Below, piece after piece: positions 36,157 through 46,320 of a stretch of 64,000 nt of DNA; position 1 is the first letter of the stretch, and each line of letters starts with the position of its first letter. The translations under genes were made by a program, and so were the position numbers. Source of the stretch: Rhodospirillales bacterium (lineage in GTDB: Bacteria > Pseudomonadota > Alphaproteobacteria > ATCC43930 > CGMCC-115725); assembly GCA_028291405.1 (NCBI GenBank), contig JAQGID010000395.1, positions 1 through 64,000 of the forward strand, written 5' to 3'. A model generated the notes under the pieces. That model had not been told where the DNA came from. It made no database searches and was given only the letters and a program-made list of their open reading frames with translations.

Positions 36157-37853
36157 GCCAGCGCTCCGAAATAGGCCGCGTTGACACGCTCGTCGGCCAG
36201 GATGTCGCGGATGCCGCCGAGTGCGATGACTTTCCCGGAATCGAGGACGATGCCGCGCTCGGCGATGCCGGCGACGAACTCGATGTTGTGCTCGACGATG
36301 AGGACGGCGGAGCCGCGCGAGCGCAGCGTCTCGAGCAGCTCAGCGAGGTGGAGGAGCTCGTCGGCCGCGAGTCCGACGGCGGGTTCGTCGAGCAGCACGA
36401 GGGGCGGGTCGCCGGCGGCGGCGCGGGCGAGGTCGATGAGCTTGTGCTGGCCGAGACTGAGCGTGCGGACCGGCTGGTCGGCGAGGGCGGCGAGCCCGAA
36501 GCTGCCGAGCTGCGCCAGGGCGATCGCCTCGCGTTCGGCTTCCGGCCGCTCCGGCATGATCTGGTCGAGACGCACCATCAGATTGGCGATTGCCGTCAGC
36601 TCTGGAACCAGCCGGGCGACCTGGAACGAGCGGCCGATGAAGGGCGCGCGCCGGTCGATCGCCAAGCCGGTGACGTCGCGTCCGTCGAGCAGGATCGTCC
36701 CGGCGCTCGGCGCCTCGATGCCGGAGATGATGTTGAACAGCGTCGACTTGCCGGCGCCGTTCGGGCCGACCATCGCGAAGATCTCGCCGGCACGCACCTC
36801 GAAATCGATATCCGCCAACGCCTGGACGCCGCCGAAGCGCTTGGCGATACCGCGAACCTCCAGGCAGACGCCGGAACGCTTCGTCGCAACCCTCTCGCGA
36901 GACGGCGCGACGGCGGGAATCGACCGTCGGCGCGGGGGCGGCGCGACGCGCTGCCATGCCCCGATGAGCCAGCCCATCATCCCGTCGCGTGCGTAGATCA
37001 CGACGCCGAGAAAGACGACGCCGTAGATCAGCAGCTCGTAGCGCGCGCCGTAGCCGGCAACGACGAAGAGCCAGCGCACGAGCGCCGCGCCGACGAGCGG
37101 CCCGAGCAGAAAGCCGAGCCCGCCCATCAGCACGGTCCCGACCTGCTCGAGTGAGCGGTTGACCCCGGCATCCTCGGGCACCAGCACGCCGACGTAGTAG
37201 GCGAGCAGCAGCCCGCCGACGGCGGCGTAGCTGCTGCCGATGGTGAACTGGCGCGCCTTCTCGCGCGCCGTGTCGATGCCGAGCACCGCGGCGGCGAGCT
37301 CGTCGTGGCGGATCGTCCGCAAGCGCCGCCAGACGGCGCCGCGGACGTGCCAGGAATAGCTCGCGAGGCCGATCGCCAGCGAAGCGACGGCGATGCCGTA
37401 CCAGAGGTCGCGGCCGATTGCGCGGCCGGACGGGAAAACCAGCCCGGAGGCGCCGCCCGTCCAGGCGGGAAAGGCACGCGCCAGTCCTTCGACGACGAAG
37501 CCGAAGCCGAGCGTGCCGACCGCGAGGAAGACGCCCGGTAGGCGGGCGAAGAGGCTGCCGACGATACGGGCGGTCGCGACCGTCGCCGCAAGGCCGAGGA
37601 CCAGCGCCGCGGCGAGCGGCATGCCGGCGTGCTGCAGCACCCCGGCACCGTAGGCGGGAAGCGCCATGAACGCCGCCTGACCGAAGGCCAGCATACCGAC
37701 GACGCCGAAGATCAGATTGAGGCCGATGAGAGCGAGCGCGTTCAAGGCGACGGCGGTCGCCAGCGCCGGCGTCCAGCCCGGCACGATCCCGACATAGGGG
37801 CTGGCGATCGCACCGCCGGCGAGCAGCAGCATGACGAGACGGCGCAGGATCAT
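36153..37853 (-). CDS. Branched-chain-type ABC transporter permease-ATPase fusion (LivM-LivG)
   Basis: This 566-residue protein fuses two subunits. Residues ~1-300 are a LivM-type permease with eight or so hydrophobic segments (LIGLNLIFGVVGMLAFGQAAF is the family signature). Residues ~325-566 are a LivG-type ATPase with Walker A GPNGAGKST and RTLSLGQHKLIDLARAAAGDP in place of the usual SGG signature, plus DEPAVGLAADE. The linker (~300-325) is Arg/Pro-rich. Such fusions are known in alphaproteobacteria. The other Liv system of this operon keeps the two genes separate. It overlaps both neighbours by four bases. Confidence 0.93.
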
Positions 37854-38716
37854 GCGCGGGCGGTGCCGCCGAAACGGATGAGACGGCTCTGCCAGAGCGC
37901 GACGGCGATGAGCAGCAGGAAGACGATCGGATCCTGCGCCAGCGCCCCGAAATAGGTCGTCGCCAGAGCCTCCGCGAGGCCGAGGCCGAAGCCCGCGACG
38001 ATCGCCAGCGACGGAGACATCCCGGCCAGCGCCGCGGCGATGAAGCCGTGCAGCGTCATGCCGAGGCCGCTCTCGAAATCGACCGAGACGAGCGGCACGA
38101 GGAGGACCGCCCCCAGCCCGCCGAGGCCGCCGGCGAGGGCGAAGGCGAGGGTGCGGATACGGTCGACGTCGATCCCCATCAGCTCGGCGGCATCGGGGTT
38201 CTCGGCCGCCGCGCGCAGCTGGCGGCCGAGCTGGGTGCGTTGCAGGAAGAGCGTCACGGCAAGGGCGGCGGCGAGGCCGATGGCGACCAGACCGAGACCC
38301 TGCAGCGGCAAGGCGCCGCCCGCGAAGCGCAGCGGCGGTCCGACGAAGAGGCGCGGGAAGGAGAAGCCGTCGACTCCCATGGCGGCTCCCAACACGCCGC
38401 GGATCAGGAAGGCGGCGGCCAGGGTGACGAGGATCAGCCCGGAGACGGGCCAGTCGCGCCGCGGCCGCAGCAGCACCCGCTCGACCAGAAACGAGAAGAG
38501 CATTGCCGCCGCGATCCCCGCGGGGATCGCGAGCAACAGCGAGAAGCCGACGCCGGAGATCGCCGCCGTCACCATGCCCGCGACGGCATAGCTTTCGCCA
38601 TGCGCCAGGTTGACGACGCGCGAGGTGTGGTAGGCGATGACGAGGCCGGTGGCGAGGAGCGCATAGACCGCACCGGACATCGCGCCGCTGATCAGCGCCT
38701 GGGTCAGCGGGTTCAT
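37850..38716 (-). CDS. Branched-chain-type ABC transporter permease, LivH-like (second system)
   Basis: This 288-residue inner-membrane permease begins NPLTQALISGAMSGAVYALL, with the LivH signature TSRVVNLAHGESYAVAGM. It has about eight hydrophobic segments. It starts 10 bases after the binding-protein stop and lacks a clear ribosome site, so translational coupling is likely. A near-exact short duplication (TTCATTTGA twice) sits across this junction. It partners with the LivM part of the fusion at 36153. Confidence 0.92.
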   Translation of the reverse strand: MNPLTQALISGAMSGAVYALLATGLVIAYHTSRVVNLAHGESYAVAGMVTAAISGVGFSLLLAIPAGIAAAMLFSFLVERVLLRPRRDWPVSGLILVTLAAAFLIRGVLGAAMGVDGFSFPRLFVGPPLRFAGGALPLQGLGLVAIGLAAALAVTLFLQRTQLGRQLRAAAENPDAAELMGIDVDRIRTLAFALAGGLGGLGAVLLVPLVSVDFESGLGMTLHGFIAAALAGMSPSLAIVAGFGLGLAEALATTYFGALAQDPIVFLLLIAVALWQSRLIRFGGTARA

Positions 38717-38726
38717 TTGAAAGAGT

Positions 38727-39857
38727 TCATTTGAGTGGGGCGGCCTTCACCCAGCGTCCGTCCTTGTATTCGAGGATCGAGATGTCCTTGGCCCCGAGGC
38801 CGATATGGCTCTCGCGCGAGTAGCGGAAGGTCGCGATGCTCTTGATCGGCGTCTTCTCGAGGAAGTCGCGCACCGCGACGGCGTTCGACGGGTCATCCAC
38901 CTGCGTCAGGATCGCCGCCGCGGTATCGGCGAGGCCGAGGCCCTGGAGGCTGAGGTTGTCCATCTTCTCCTTTTTCCACGCCTCGTAGGAGGTCACGAAA
39001 TATTCGATGCGCTTGCGCTCCTCGGGGTCGGTGATGAGCTCGGGGGAGACCGCCGTCAGGCCGGTGCCGAGCAGACGCGGCGGCATGTCGCTCTTGATGA
39101 CGTTGATGAATGAATCCGAGATGTTGGCGTAGCTGATCAGCAGCGGCTGCGTCAGCCCGAGGTTGCTGTAGCTCTTGACCACTGCCGCCGCCCCGGCGCC
39201 GGAATAGTTCGAATAGATCAGCGGCACGCCGGCCTTCGCGACATTCGCCAGCTGCACCGAGGCGTCGTTCGCCCGGAGGTCGATGCGCGCCAAGTCGTAT
39301 TTGATGCCGGATTTGGGGAAGATCGCCGCCGCGCTGGCGACGCCGACCTCGCCGCTAGCGTCGGTCGCGGCGATGATCGCGAGACTGTCGGCGTGGTTCT
39401 CCTTCAGGTAATCGGCGATCGCCTGGGTCAGCGCGAGATCCGACGGGCTCGTCTGAAAGACGAAAGTCGAGGCCTCCGGCATGACGTTGGGCGAGGGGGT
39501 AATCATCACCGGTCCCTGCGTCACCAGCTGCATCGTCGCGCGGATCGGGCCGGTGACCGAGCTGTTGAGGATCAGCAGGCTCTTCTTGTCGATCAGGTCG
39601 CGGGCGCAGGTGACCGCCTTTTCCGGACTGCCTTCGTCGTTGCAATGAACGATCTGCACCCGCCGGCCACGGATGCCGCCCTTGCTATTGACGTCCTGCT
39701 CCCACCATTGCACGGCGGACAGTTGGCGAAGACCGACCGTCGTCAGCGGACCCGTCGTCGGCGCGATGATGCCGATCACCCAAGGATCGGCCGCCTGCGC
39801 CGTGCCTGCAGCGAAAGCGGCGAACAGAGCCAGTCCGACAATGCGTGTCAGGGTCAT
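38727..39857 (-). CDS. Branched-chain-type ABC transporter substrate-binding protein, LivK-like (second system)
   Basis: This 376-residue periplasmic protein has a clear signal peptide (IVGLALFAAFAAGTAQA, cleavage before ADPW). It then begins like type I binding proteins (VIGIIAPTTGPLTTVGLRQL, DVNSKGGIRGRRVQIV). GGGAGGAA lies before its start inside the end of the ubiD-family gene. Many HAAT binding proteins of soil alphaproteobacteria bind aromatic acids rather than amino acids. Its position directly after a CoA ligase and a UbiD-type decarboxylase supports an aromatic or unsaturated acid ligand (inference). Confidence 0.92.
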   Translation of the reverse strand: MTLTRIVGLALFAAFAAGTAQAADPWVIGIIAPTTGPLTTVGLRQLSAVQWWEQDVNSKGGIRGRRVQIVHCNDEGSPEKAVTCARDLIDKKSLLILNSSVTGPIRATMQLVTQGPVMITPSPNVMPEASTFVFQTSPSDLALTQAIADYLKENHADSLAIIAATDASGEVGVASAAAIFPKSGIKYDLARIDLRANDASVQLANVAKAGVPLIYSNYSGAGAAAVVKSYSNLGLTQPLLISYANISDSFINVIKSDMPPRLLGTGLTAVSPELITDPEERKRIEYFVTSYEAWKKEKMDNLSLQGLGLADTAAAILTQVDDPSNAVAVRDFLEKTPIKSIATFRYSRESHIGLGAKDISILEYKDGRWVKAAPLK

Positions 39858-41389
39858 CGTGTTCCTCCCGTCAATTCATAGCGGCCGTCCGCCAGTCGCT
39901 GGAGGCGGCCTTCTTTGTAGAGCGTGTCGAATGTCCGCAGGATCTCGCGGCCGTCGCGGGTGCCGAGCGCGGCCATCAGGTCGAGGTAGGTCGCCGGTCC
40001 CTGCGCCAGCACCTGCTCGACCGTCGCGCGCGGGCGCTGCGGCATGATCGGCGGCTGCGGGATCGCGTATTCGAAGGAAGCGCCCTTGCCGAACGGCTTG
40101 GTGCAGTCGAAGCCGGCCTTGGCGCCGGTGCGGCTGCCGGCGAGCGAGGGGTCGATCGGTACGGCGCGGAAGCCGCTGGCGGAGACGAAGTCGCGGTCGG
40201 CCTGGAAGCGGGTCGCCAGCGCCCAGTCGATCTGCTCGTCGGAGAACACGTCGACATCCTCGTCGACGACGAAGACATGCTTGACGTCGGCGGTCGAGCA
40301 GAAGACCGCGGCGATGGCATTGCGCGATTCGCCGGGATAGCGCTGCCGCAGCGAGACGCGGACGTTGTACATGCCGCCGGAGGAGGCGGTGCAGCACACT
40401 GCGACCGGCTCGCGGATCGCCTGCTGCAGGACGCTCCACACCGCCGCCTCGGTCTTCGCCGAGCCGAGCTGCGCCGTATCGGTGCCAGCGATCCGCTTGC
40501 CGCCGATCGTCACCGTCTGGAACAGCGCGTCGCGCCGCCGGGTGATCGCGGTCAGGTGGAAGACCGGGTTCTTCTTCACCGCGCCGTAATAGCCGAGGTA
40601 CTCGCCGTAAGGACCCTCCGGCTCGACCAGGCCGCGTGGATCGAGATAGCCCTCGAGGACGATCTCGGCGTCTGCCGGGACATAGCCGTCGACCGTGATG
40701 CATTTGACGATCGGCACCGCGGCGCTACGCAGCGCGCCGATCACTGCCAGCTCGTCCATCGCGGGGGTGACGGCGACGGCGGCGATGAAGTCGCTCGGGT
40801 GGCTGCCGACGGTGAAGGCGACGGGCAGCTTCTCACCCTTGGCGATCGCTTTTTGATACAGCGCACGGAGATCGCTCGGGGCGTTGAGGTCGATGCCCGC
40901 CGTTTGCGGCCCGCGCAGCATCATCCGGCGGCAGCCGAGATTGGTCCAGCCGGTCGCGGGATCGCGCGCGAAATCGATGCTGGCGGAGATATAGGGCGCG
41001 CCGTCGAGCCCGTGTTGGAGATGAACCGGCAGCGTCGTGAAATCAGCCTCGTCGCCGGTGACGACGATGTCATGCACCGGCGCCTCGGAGGATCTCACCT
41101 CGACGGGCGCAAAGGGCTGCGTCAGCCGGTCGCGCAACACCTTCGGAAACCCCGCCGCATCGGTGCCGAGGGCGAGAGCCAGCCGCTGCCGCGATCCCAT
41201 GACATTGCCGACGAGCTCGGCGCGCTCCGGGCCGACGGCGCGGAACCACACCGCCTGCGGGCTGGAATCGAGCACGGCGGCGACGTCGACGAGGTCGATG
41301 GGTGCTTCGTGGATTTTGCACTCGCCCTGCTGAACCAGCAGCTCGATGAACCGGCGTAGGCGGAACTTCTCGGTGTCTGGCTGGCTCAT
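39854..41389 (-). CDS. UbiD-family prenylated-FMN decarboxylase
   Basis: This 511-residue reversible (de)carboxylase acts on aromatic or alpha,beta-unsaturated acids. The prFMN-site residues of the family are recognisable with correct spacing: Asn150 and Arg155 (TNLGCRRMM), Glu242 (DAEIVLEG), and the Glu258/Glu263 pair (EPEGPYGEYLGYYG). All catalytic positions therefore look intact. It needs prFMN from a UbiX-type prenyltransferase, which is not in the window. The start overlaps the ligase stop by four bases. Length is normal. Possible substrates range from cinnamic/ferulic-type acids to hydroxybenzoates or furan/pyrrole carboxylates; sequence alone does not decide. Confidence 0.92.
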   Translation of the reverse strand: MSQPDTEKFRLRRFIELLVQQGECKIHEAPIDLVDVAAVLDSSPQAVWFRAVGPERAELVGNVMGSRQRLALALGTDAAGFPKVLRDRLTQPFAPVEVRSSEAPVHDIVVTGDEADFTTLPVHLQHGLDGAPYISASIDFARDPATGWTNLGCRRMMLRGPQTAGIDLNAPSDLRALYQKAIAKGEKLPVAFTVGSHPSDFIAAVAVTPAMDELAVIGALRSAAVPIVKCITVDGYVPADAEIVLEGYLDPRGLVEPEGPYGEYLGYYGAVKKNPVFHLTAITRRRDALFQTVTIGGKRIAGTDTAQLGSAKTEAAVWSVLQQAIREPVAVCCTASSGGMYNVRVSLRQRYPGESRNAIAAVFCSTADVKHVFVVDEDVDVFSDEQIDWALATRFQADRDFVSASGFRAVPIDPSLAGSRTGAKAGFDCTKPFGKGASFEYAIPQPPIMPQRPRATVEQVLAQGPATYLDLMAALGTRDGREILRTFDTLYKEGRLQRLADGRYELTGGTR

Positions 41390-42897
41390 GAACGTTTCTC
41401 CCAGTACGGCGCGCGCAGGAGCGCCTTGGCGATCTTACCGGGGCCGCTCTTCGGCAATGGCTCGGGCGAGATCTCGATGATCTTTGGTATCTTGTAACCT
41501 CCGATCAGCCCGCGGCAATGCCCCATCAATGTGACGGGCGTCGCGGTGCCGCCGGCAGCGAGGACGACGATCGCACGGACCTCCTCGCCCCAGCGCTCGC
41601 TCGGCACGCCGAAGACCGCCGCTTCGACGACCTCGGGATGCGCCAGCAGCGCGTTCTCGACCTCGGTCGGGTAGACGTTCTCGCCGCCCGAGATGATCAT
41701 CTCCTTCTTGCGGCCGACGACCGTGAAATGCCCATCGGCGTTTCGGATACCGAGATCGCCGGTGCGGTACCAGCCGTCCGGGATCGCTGCTGCCGTGGCA
41801 GTGGGATCGCGCCAATAGCCCGCCATGACGCGAGCTCCGGCGACTGCGAACTCACCGATTTCGCCGTCCGCCACGTCGCGCGCGTCGTCGTCGACGATCC
41901 GCAGATCGATGCTGAGCACCGGCTGGCCCACCGAGTTGCGCCGCGTCGCGCCGTCGTGGCGGAGATCGCGCGGCAGCTGCTGGCAGACCATGCCGCCAGT
42001 CTCGGTGATGCCGTAGGCCTGCAGCAGATCGCAGCCGAGCGCCGCGGCGCAGCGATCGAAGGATGCGTCCGGCATCGGCGCTCCGCCGTAGCTGATGCGC
42101 TCCAGCGAGGCGAGATCGTAATCGCCGATTGGCGACAGCCTGACGATCATGTCGAGGAGCGTCGGCGGCAGGCTGGTCTGGGTGATGCGCTCGGCCTGGA
42201 CGAGAGGTCCGAAGCGCATGGGGTCGAAATGCGTCGTCACGTGGCGGCCGCCGACGAGGCTGACCGCCCAGATCGCGAAGGCGTCGACCAGGTGGAACAT
42301 CGGAGGCGCGTGTAGCCAGACGTCGTCACCGGTCAGCTCGAGCGCGACGATCGAATCGAGCGCGCTGCTCAGCAGGTTCGCCTCGGTGAGGCAGACGCCC
42401 TTGGGCTCGCCGGTCGTGCCGCTGGTGAAGAAGATCTGCGCAATACTGTCGGGCTCGACGGAAGCCGGCTGCTCCAGCGGCGTCGCGGCGGCGATCATCG
42501 CCTCGTAATCGTTGGGCGCCCCCGGCGGCTCATCGTCGCTCCATCGCAGCGCGGCGACTGTGCCGGGATCGTGGGGCAGCGCTTGCAGCAGAAGACTCGT
42601 CTCGGTCCGCTGCAGGATCCGGTCGTACTCCGCACCGGCGAGCCGCGTGTTGAGCGGCACGAGGATCAAGCCGGCATAGGCGCAGGCGAGATTGGCCTCG
42701 AGGTACCGAAAGCTGTTGTGGCCGAGGATCGCCACGCGGTCGCCCGGCCGCAAGCCGCGCGCCAGCAGCCCGCCGGCCAGGGCTTTGACGCGTCCCGCCA
42801 GCTCGGCGTAGGAGAGCCGGACGGCGCCATCGCTGACGGCGACTTGCCGCCCGTACAACGAGGCGGCGCGATCGACGATGCGCGACAGCGGGAACAT
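41386..42897 (-). CDS. AMP-dependent acyl/aryl-CoA ligase
   Basis: This 503-residue member of the adenylate-forming (ANL) superfamily carries the ATP motif IFFTSGTTGEPKGV, the A5 motif QAYGITETGGM, the A7 motif GWYRTGDLG and the hinge VGRKKEMIISGGENVYP, plus the C-terminal lysine region LPKSGPGKIAKALL. It should activate a carboxylic acid to its CoA thioester. It sits after the first Liv importer and before the UbiD-type gene, so it is physically central to a proposed import-activate-decarboxylate pathway. GGAGAG lies 10 bases before the start. The acid is unknown; fatty, cinnamic and benzoic acids are all possible for this clade. Confidence 0.93.
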   Translation of the reverse strand: MFPLSRIVDRAASLYGRQVAVSDGAVRLSYAELAGRVKALAGGLLARGLRPGDRVAILGHNSFRYLEANLACAYAGLILVPLNTRLAGAEYDRILQRTETSLLLQALPHDPGTVAALRWSDDEPPGAPNDYEAMIAAATPLEQPASVEPDSIAQIFFTSGTTGEPKGVCLTEANLLSSALDSIVALELTGDDVWLHAPPMFHLVDAFAIWAVSLVGGRHVTTHFDPMRFGPLVQAERITQTSLPPTLLDMIVRLSPIGDYDLASLERISYGGAPMPDASFDRCAAALGCDLLQAYGITETGGMVCQQLPRDLRHDGATRRNSVGQPVLSIDLRIVDDDARDVADGEIGEFAVAGARVMAGYWRDPTATAAAIPDGWYRTGDLGIRNADGHFTVVGRKKEMIISGGENVYPTEVENALLAHPEVVEAAVFGVPSERWGEEVRAIVVLAAGGTATPVTLMGHCRGLIGGYKIPKIIEISPEPLPKSGPGKIAKALLRAPYWEKRS

Positions 42898-42924
42898 GAC
42901 GTCGGTCTCTCCTGATACGCCGAT

Positions 42925-43665
42925 CTATTCGGCGTCATGCGTCGCGGCATGGTCGCGCAGGCGGCGCATTCCGACAAGTCGGTCGAGCGCGGCGACGTCG
43001 TCGAGGAGGGCGCGGCTCGTGCCGGAATGGATGATGCGGCCGCGTTCGAGGACGATCACCTGCTCGGTCAGCTCGAGCGCGAAGCGGGTGTGCTGCTCGA
43101 CCAGGATGATCGTCAGCCCTTCCTCGTTCATCAACTGCCGGATGCGGCTGGCAATCTCCTTGACGATGACCGGCGCCAGACCCTCGAGGGGCTCGTCGAG
43201 CAGAAGAAGGTCGGGATTAGTCATCAGGGTGCGGCCGATCGCCAGCATCTGCTGCTCGCCGCCTGATAATTGCCGTCCGAGGTTGCGCCGCCGCTCGGCG
43301 AGCCTCGGAAACTGCTCGTAGATACGCGATTTCGTCCAGCGTCCGGGCCGCGCGGCGATCGCGAGATGCTCGTCGACGGTGAGCGAGGGGAACACCTCGC
43401 GGCCCTGCGGGACCCAGCCCAGTCCGGACTTGACGCGGTCGTCCGGTGCGACGCGCGTGATTTCGGCGCCGCGCCAGGAGATCCGGCCGCTGCGCGCCGA
43501 CAGATGTCCCATGAGCGACAGCATCAGCGTCGACTTGCCCATGCCGTTGCGCCCCAGCACGGCGAGCGAGCGGCCCTTCTCGATGGTCAGCGAGACGTTC
43601 TCGAGGACCAGGGAATCGCCGTATCCCGTGCTGAGGCCGGCGACGTCGAGAAGCGGCTCAGACAT
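42925..43665 (-). CDS. Branched-chain-type ABC transporter ATPase, LivF-like (first system)
   Basis: This 246-residue ATPase has Walker A GRNGMGKST, signature LSGGEQQMLAIGRTLM, Walker B LLLLDEPLEGLAP and VEQHTRFALELTEQ, the LivF pattern. The start at 43665 (MSEPLLDVAGLSTGYG) overlaps livG by eight bases; the frame continues upstream to 44043 but is not coding there. It ends 27 bases before the CoA ligase gene. Confidence 0.93.
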   Translation of the reverse strand: MSEPLLDVAGLSTGYGDSLVLENVSLTIEKGRSLAVLGRNGMGKSTLMLSLMGHLSARSGRISWRGAEITRVAPDDRVKSGLGWVPQGREVFPSLTVDEHLAIAARPGRWTKSRIYEQFPRLAERRRNLGRQLSGGEQQMLAIGRTLMTNPDLLLLDEPLEGLAPVIVKEIASRIRQLMNEEGLTIILVEQHTRFALELTEQVIVLERGRIIHSGTSRALLDDVAALDRLVGMRRLRDHAATHDAE

Positions 43666-44431
43666 TTTCGCCGTCGCCGAGATAGACCTCGCGGACCTCG
43701 GGATGGTTCGCGATCTCGTCGGGCGTCCCCTCGCAGAGAATGCGGCCCGCGACGAGGACGGTGATCCGCTGGGCGAAGCGAAAGACGACGTCCATGTCAT
43801 GCTCGATGAAAAGCACGGCGACGTCGCTCGGCAGCGCCTCGATGGCGGTGAAGATCTCGGCGCTTTCCTGCTGCGGGACGCCCGCCGCGGGCTCGTCGAG
43901 CAGCAGCACCTTCGGCTTCGCGGCAAGAGCGAGGACGATCTCAAGCAGGCGCTGGCGGCCGTAGGGCAGCTCGTGGGTCGGACGCCCGGCGTCGTCGCCG
44001 AAATCGAAGTCCGCCAGCAGCGCCTGCGCCTCGTCGATCGCATCGTCGCAGCCGGACAACGCTCGGAATGGATTGATGCAGAGGCCGCGGCGCTGGCAGA
44101 TCGCGAGCGTCGCTGCTTCGAGCGGCGACAGCTCGGGAAAGAGCGTATTGATCTGGAAGGTGCGCGCGAGGCCGCGGCGGACCCGCTCCTCCGGCCGCAA
44201 CCGCGTGACGTCGGAGCCGTTCAGCAGAACCGTGCCGGACGACGGCGCGAGGACTCCCGTCAGAAGGTTGATCAAGGTGCTCTTGCCGGCGCCGTTCGGC
44301 CCGATCAGCGCATAGCGGGCGCCTTGCGGCAAGCGGAACGACACATCCTGGGTGACGCGCAGCGCACCGAAGCTCTTGTGCAGGCCGCGTGTCTCGAGGA
44401 CGGTCTCAGGACTCGCCGAATTAATATTCAT
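43658..44431 (-). CDS. Branched-chain-type ABC transporter ATPase, LivG-like (first system)
   Basis: This 257-residue ATPase has Walker A GPNGAGKST, the LivG-typical ARTFQINTLFPELSPLEAA Q-loop region, and an unusual ABC signature (LPYGRQRLLEIVLALA instead of a SGGQ motif), followed by LLLDEPAAGVPQQE. The altered signature is common in LivG proteins. It is linked by a four-base overlap to livM and an eight-base overlap to livF. Confidence 0.93.
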   Translation of the reverse strand: MNINSASPETVLETRGLHKSFGALRVTQDVSFRLPQGARYALIGPNGAGKSTLINLLTGVLAPSSGTVLLNGSDVTRLRPEERVRRGLARTFQINTLFPELSPLEAATLAICQRRGLCINPFRALSGCDDAIDEAQALLADFDFGDDAGRPTHELPYGRQRLLEIVLALAAKPKVLLLDEPAAGVPQQESAEIFTAIEALPSDVAVLFIEHDMDVVFRFAQRITVLVAGRILCEGTPDEIANHPEVREVYLGDGENV

Positions 44432-45435
44432 CGACCGTTACCGATCCGATCGCCGAGGCGGCGCAGGAAGCCGACGATGCCGCCGGCGCCGGACATGACG
44501 ACGACGCAGAGGATGAGGCCCAGCCAGAAATTCCAATAGACCGGATTGACCGCAGCGAGTTGGTCGCGCGCGACGATGAAGACCATGGCGCCGACCATCC
44601 CGCCGACGAGGTTGCCGATGCCGCCGAGCACCAGCATGATCAGCACCGAGATCGAGCGATCGAAGCTGAGAACCTCCAGCGCGACATATTGCGTCGTCTC
44701 GGCGAGGAGCGCGCCGGCGACGCCGGCGACCGCCGCCGAGATGGTGAAGGCCATCATCAGCTGGAAGCGAACCGAGATGCCGAGCGCCGGGACGCGCCGG
44801 ATGTTCTCGCGGATCCCGGTCAGAGCGAGGCCGAAAGGCGAGTTCACCAGCCGACGCGCCAGCAGATAGAAAATGAAGATGACGACGAAGGCATAGATGA
44901 AACCGACATTGCCATCGATGTCGAAGGCAAAGAGTCCGAGAACCGGTTGGACGATCATCCCTTGCAGCCCGTCGTCGCCGCCGGTCAGGCTGCTCCATTT
45001 GTTCGCGAGCTCGTAGCAGAGGAGGCCGATGCCGAGGGTCACGGTCAGCAGCGCCGCGCCGTGCAGCCGGGCGACCAGCAGGCTGCACAGCGCCCCGAAG
45101 GCGCCGGCGACGATGGCGCCGCCGATGAGGCCGAGCAGAGGGTCGCCCCAGCCCTGCTGCGCCAGGATGCCGGCGGTATAGGCGCCGATGCCGAAGAATG
45201 CCGCGTGGCCCATCGACGCGATGCCCGAGTATCCCAGCAGCAGATCGAGCGAGACGACGAACAGGCCGGAGATCAGCGCCTGGGTGATCAGGACGTGATG
45301 GCCGGGGAAGAGGAAGAAGCTCGCCGCAGCGATGAGCCAGAAGGCTATCTCCTCCCAGCGCCAGCGGCTGCGGCGCAGGAAGAGGTGGCGGGCGACGACG
45401 CTCGGCGCGGGGATTCTGGGTGCGAGGGCGACCAT
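44428..45435 (-). CDS. Branched-chain-type ABC transporter permease, LivM-like (first system)
   Basis: This 335-residue permease has an Arg-rich N-terminus and then about nine hydrophobic helices. The family signature is visible as VVSLDLLLGYSGIASMGHAAFFGIGAY (split here: LLLGYSGIASMGHAAFFG). The chosen start overlaps the livH stop; the frame runs a little further to 45465. Together with LivH at 45435-46295 it makes the translocation pathway of the first importer. Confidence 0.92.
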   Translation of the reverse strand: MVALAPRIPAPSVVARHLFLRRSRWRWEEIAFWLIAAASFFLFPGHHVLITQALISGLFVVSLDLLLGYSGIASMGHAAFFGIGAYTAGILAQQGWGDPLLGLIGGAIVAGAFGALCSLLVARLHGAALLTVTLGIGLLCYELANKWSSLTGGDDGLQGMIVQPVLGLFAFDIDGNVGFIYAFVVIFIFYLLARRLVNSPFGLALTGIRENIRRVPALGISVRFQLMMAFTISAAVAGVAGALLAETTQYVALEVLSFDRSISVLIMLVLGGIGNLVGGMVGAMVFIVARDQLAAVNPVYWNFWLGLILCVVVMSGAGGIVGFLRRLGDRIGNGR

Positions 45436-46295
45436 CAGCGTCCGAAGATGCCTTGCGGGCGCCACAAGAGGAGGAGCACGGTCACGGCATAGAGGACGAA
45501 AGCGCCGGCCTCCGGCACGTAATATTTGCCGGCGACGTCGCAGATGCCGAGCGCGATGGCGGCAAGCAGCGTTCCCTGGATCGAGCCGAGCCCTCCGACA
45601 ACGACGACGATCAGGAGATAGACGAGGTATTTGACTGGAAAGCTCGGATCGAGACCGACGAGATAGACGGCAAGGCCGCCGCCCAGCCCCGCGAGGGCGC
45701 TGCCGATCGCGAAGGCCAGAGTGAACAGCCGGTCGACGTTGATGCCGCAGCTGACCGTCATCCGCCGATTGTCGACGGCGGCGCGGATCTTGGCGCCGAA
45801 GGTCGTCCGCTCGATCCCGAGGACCAGTCCCAGCGTCAGCAGTCCGCCGAGCAGGATCAGGAACAGCCGGTAGGTGCCGACGTCGACGATCCCGACATGG
45901 ACACGCCCGTCGAGGAACTCGGGCACCCGCACCGGCTGCGGCGTCGAGCCCCAGACGTAGGTCGCGATCGCCACCGTCATCGAGACGATCCCGATCGTCA
46001 GCAGCACCTGGTCGAGTTCCTTGCCGCCGTAGAAGCGCTTGAAGATCGTTCGCTCGACGATCCAGCCGGCGATCGCGGCGCCGATCGCCGCCGCCGGCAG
46101 GGTCAGCAGGAACGGCCAGTGATAGTCGCGCATCAGCCCGACGACGATGTAGCCGCCCAGCATCGCCAGCGAGCCGTGCGCCAGATTGGCGAAGCCCATC
46201 AGCCCCATCGTGACCGAGAGGCCGCCGGCCATGAGGAAGAGCAGGACGCCATAGGCGAGCCCGTTGATCAGGATATTGACCAGCGGACCGATCAC
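45435..46295 (-). CDS. Branched-chain-type ABC transporter permease, LivH-like (first system)
   Basis: This 286-residue permease starts MIGPLVNILINGLAYGVLLF, with the LivH signature SVTMGLMGFANLAHGSLAML and about eight hydrophobic segments. It is located 25 bases after the binding-protein stop and overlaps livM by one base. Relatively distinct from the LivH at 37850, so the two importers were probably acquired independently rather than by local duplication (judged by eye). Confidence 0.92.
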   Translation of the reverse strand: MIGPLVNILINGLAYGVLLFLMAGGLSVTMGLMGFANLAHGSLAMLGGYIVVGLMRDYHWPFLLTLPAAAIGAAIAGWIVERTIFKRFYGGKELDQVLLTIGIVSMTVAIATYVWGSTPQPVRVPEFLDGRVHVGIVDVGTYRLFLILLGGLLTLGLVLGIERTTFGAKIRAAVDNRRMTVSCGINVDRLFTLAFAIGSALAGLGGGLAVYLVGLDPSFPVKYLVYLLIVVVVGGLGSIQGTLLAAIALGICDVAGKYYVPEAGAFVLYAVTVLLLLWRPQGIFGR

Positions 46296-46320
46296 GATGC
46301 GGGCCTGCTCTACCGGGCTG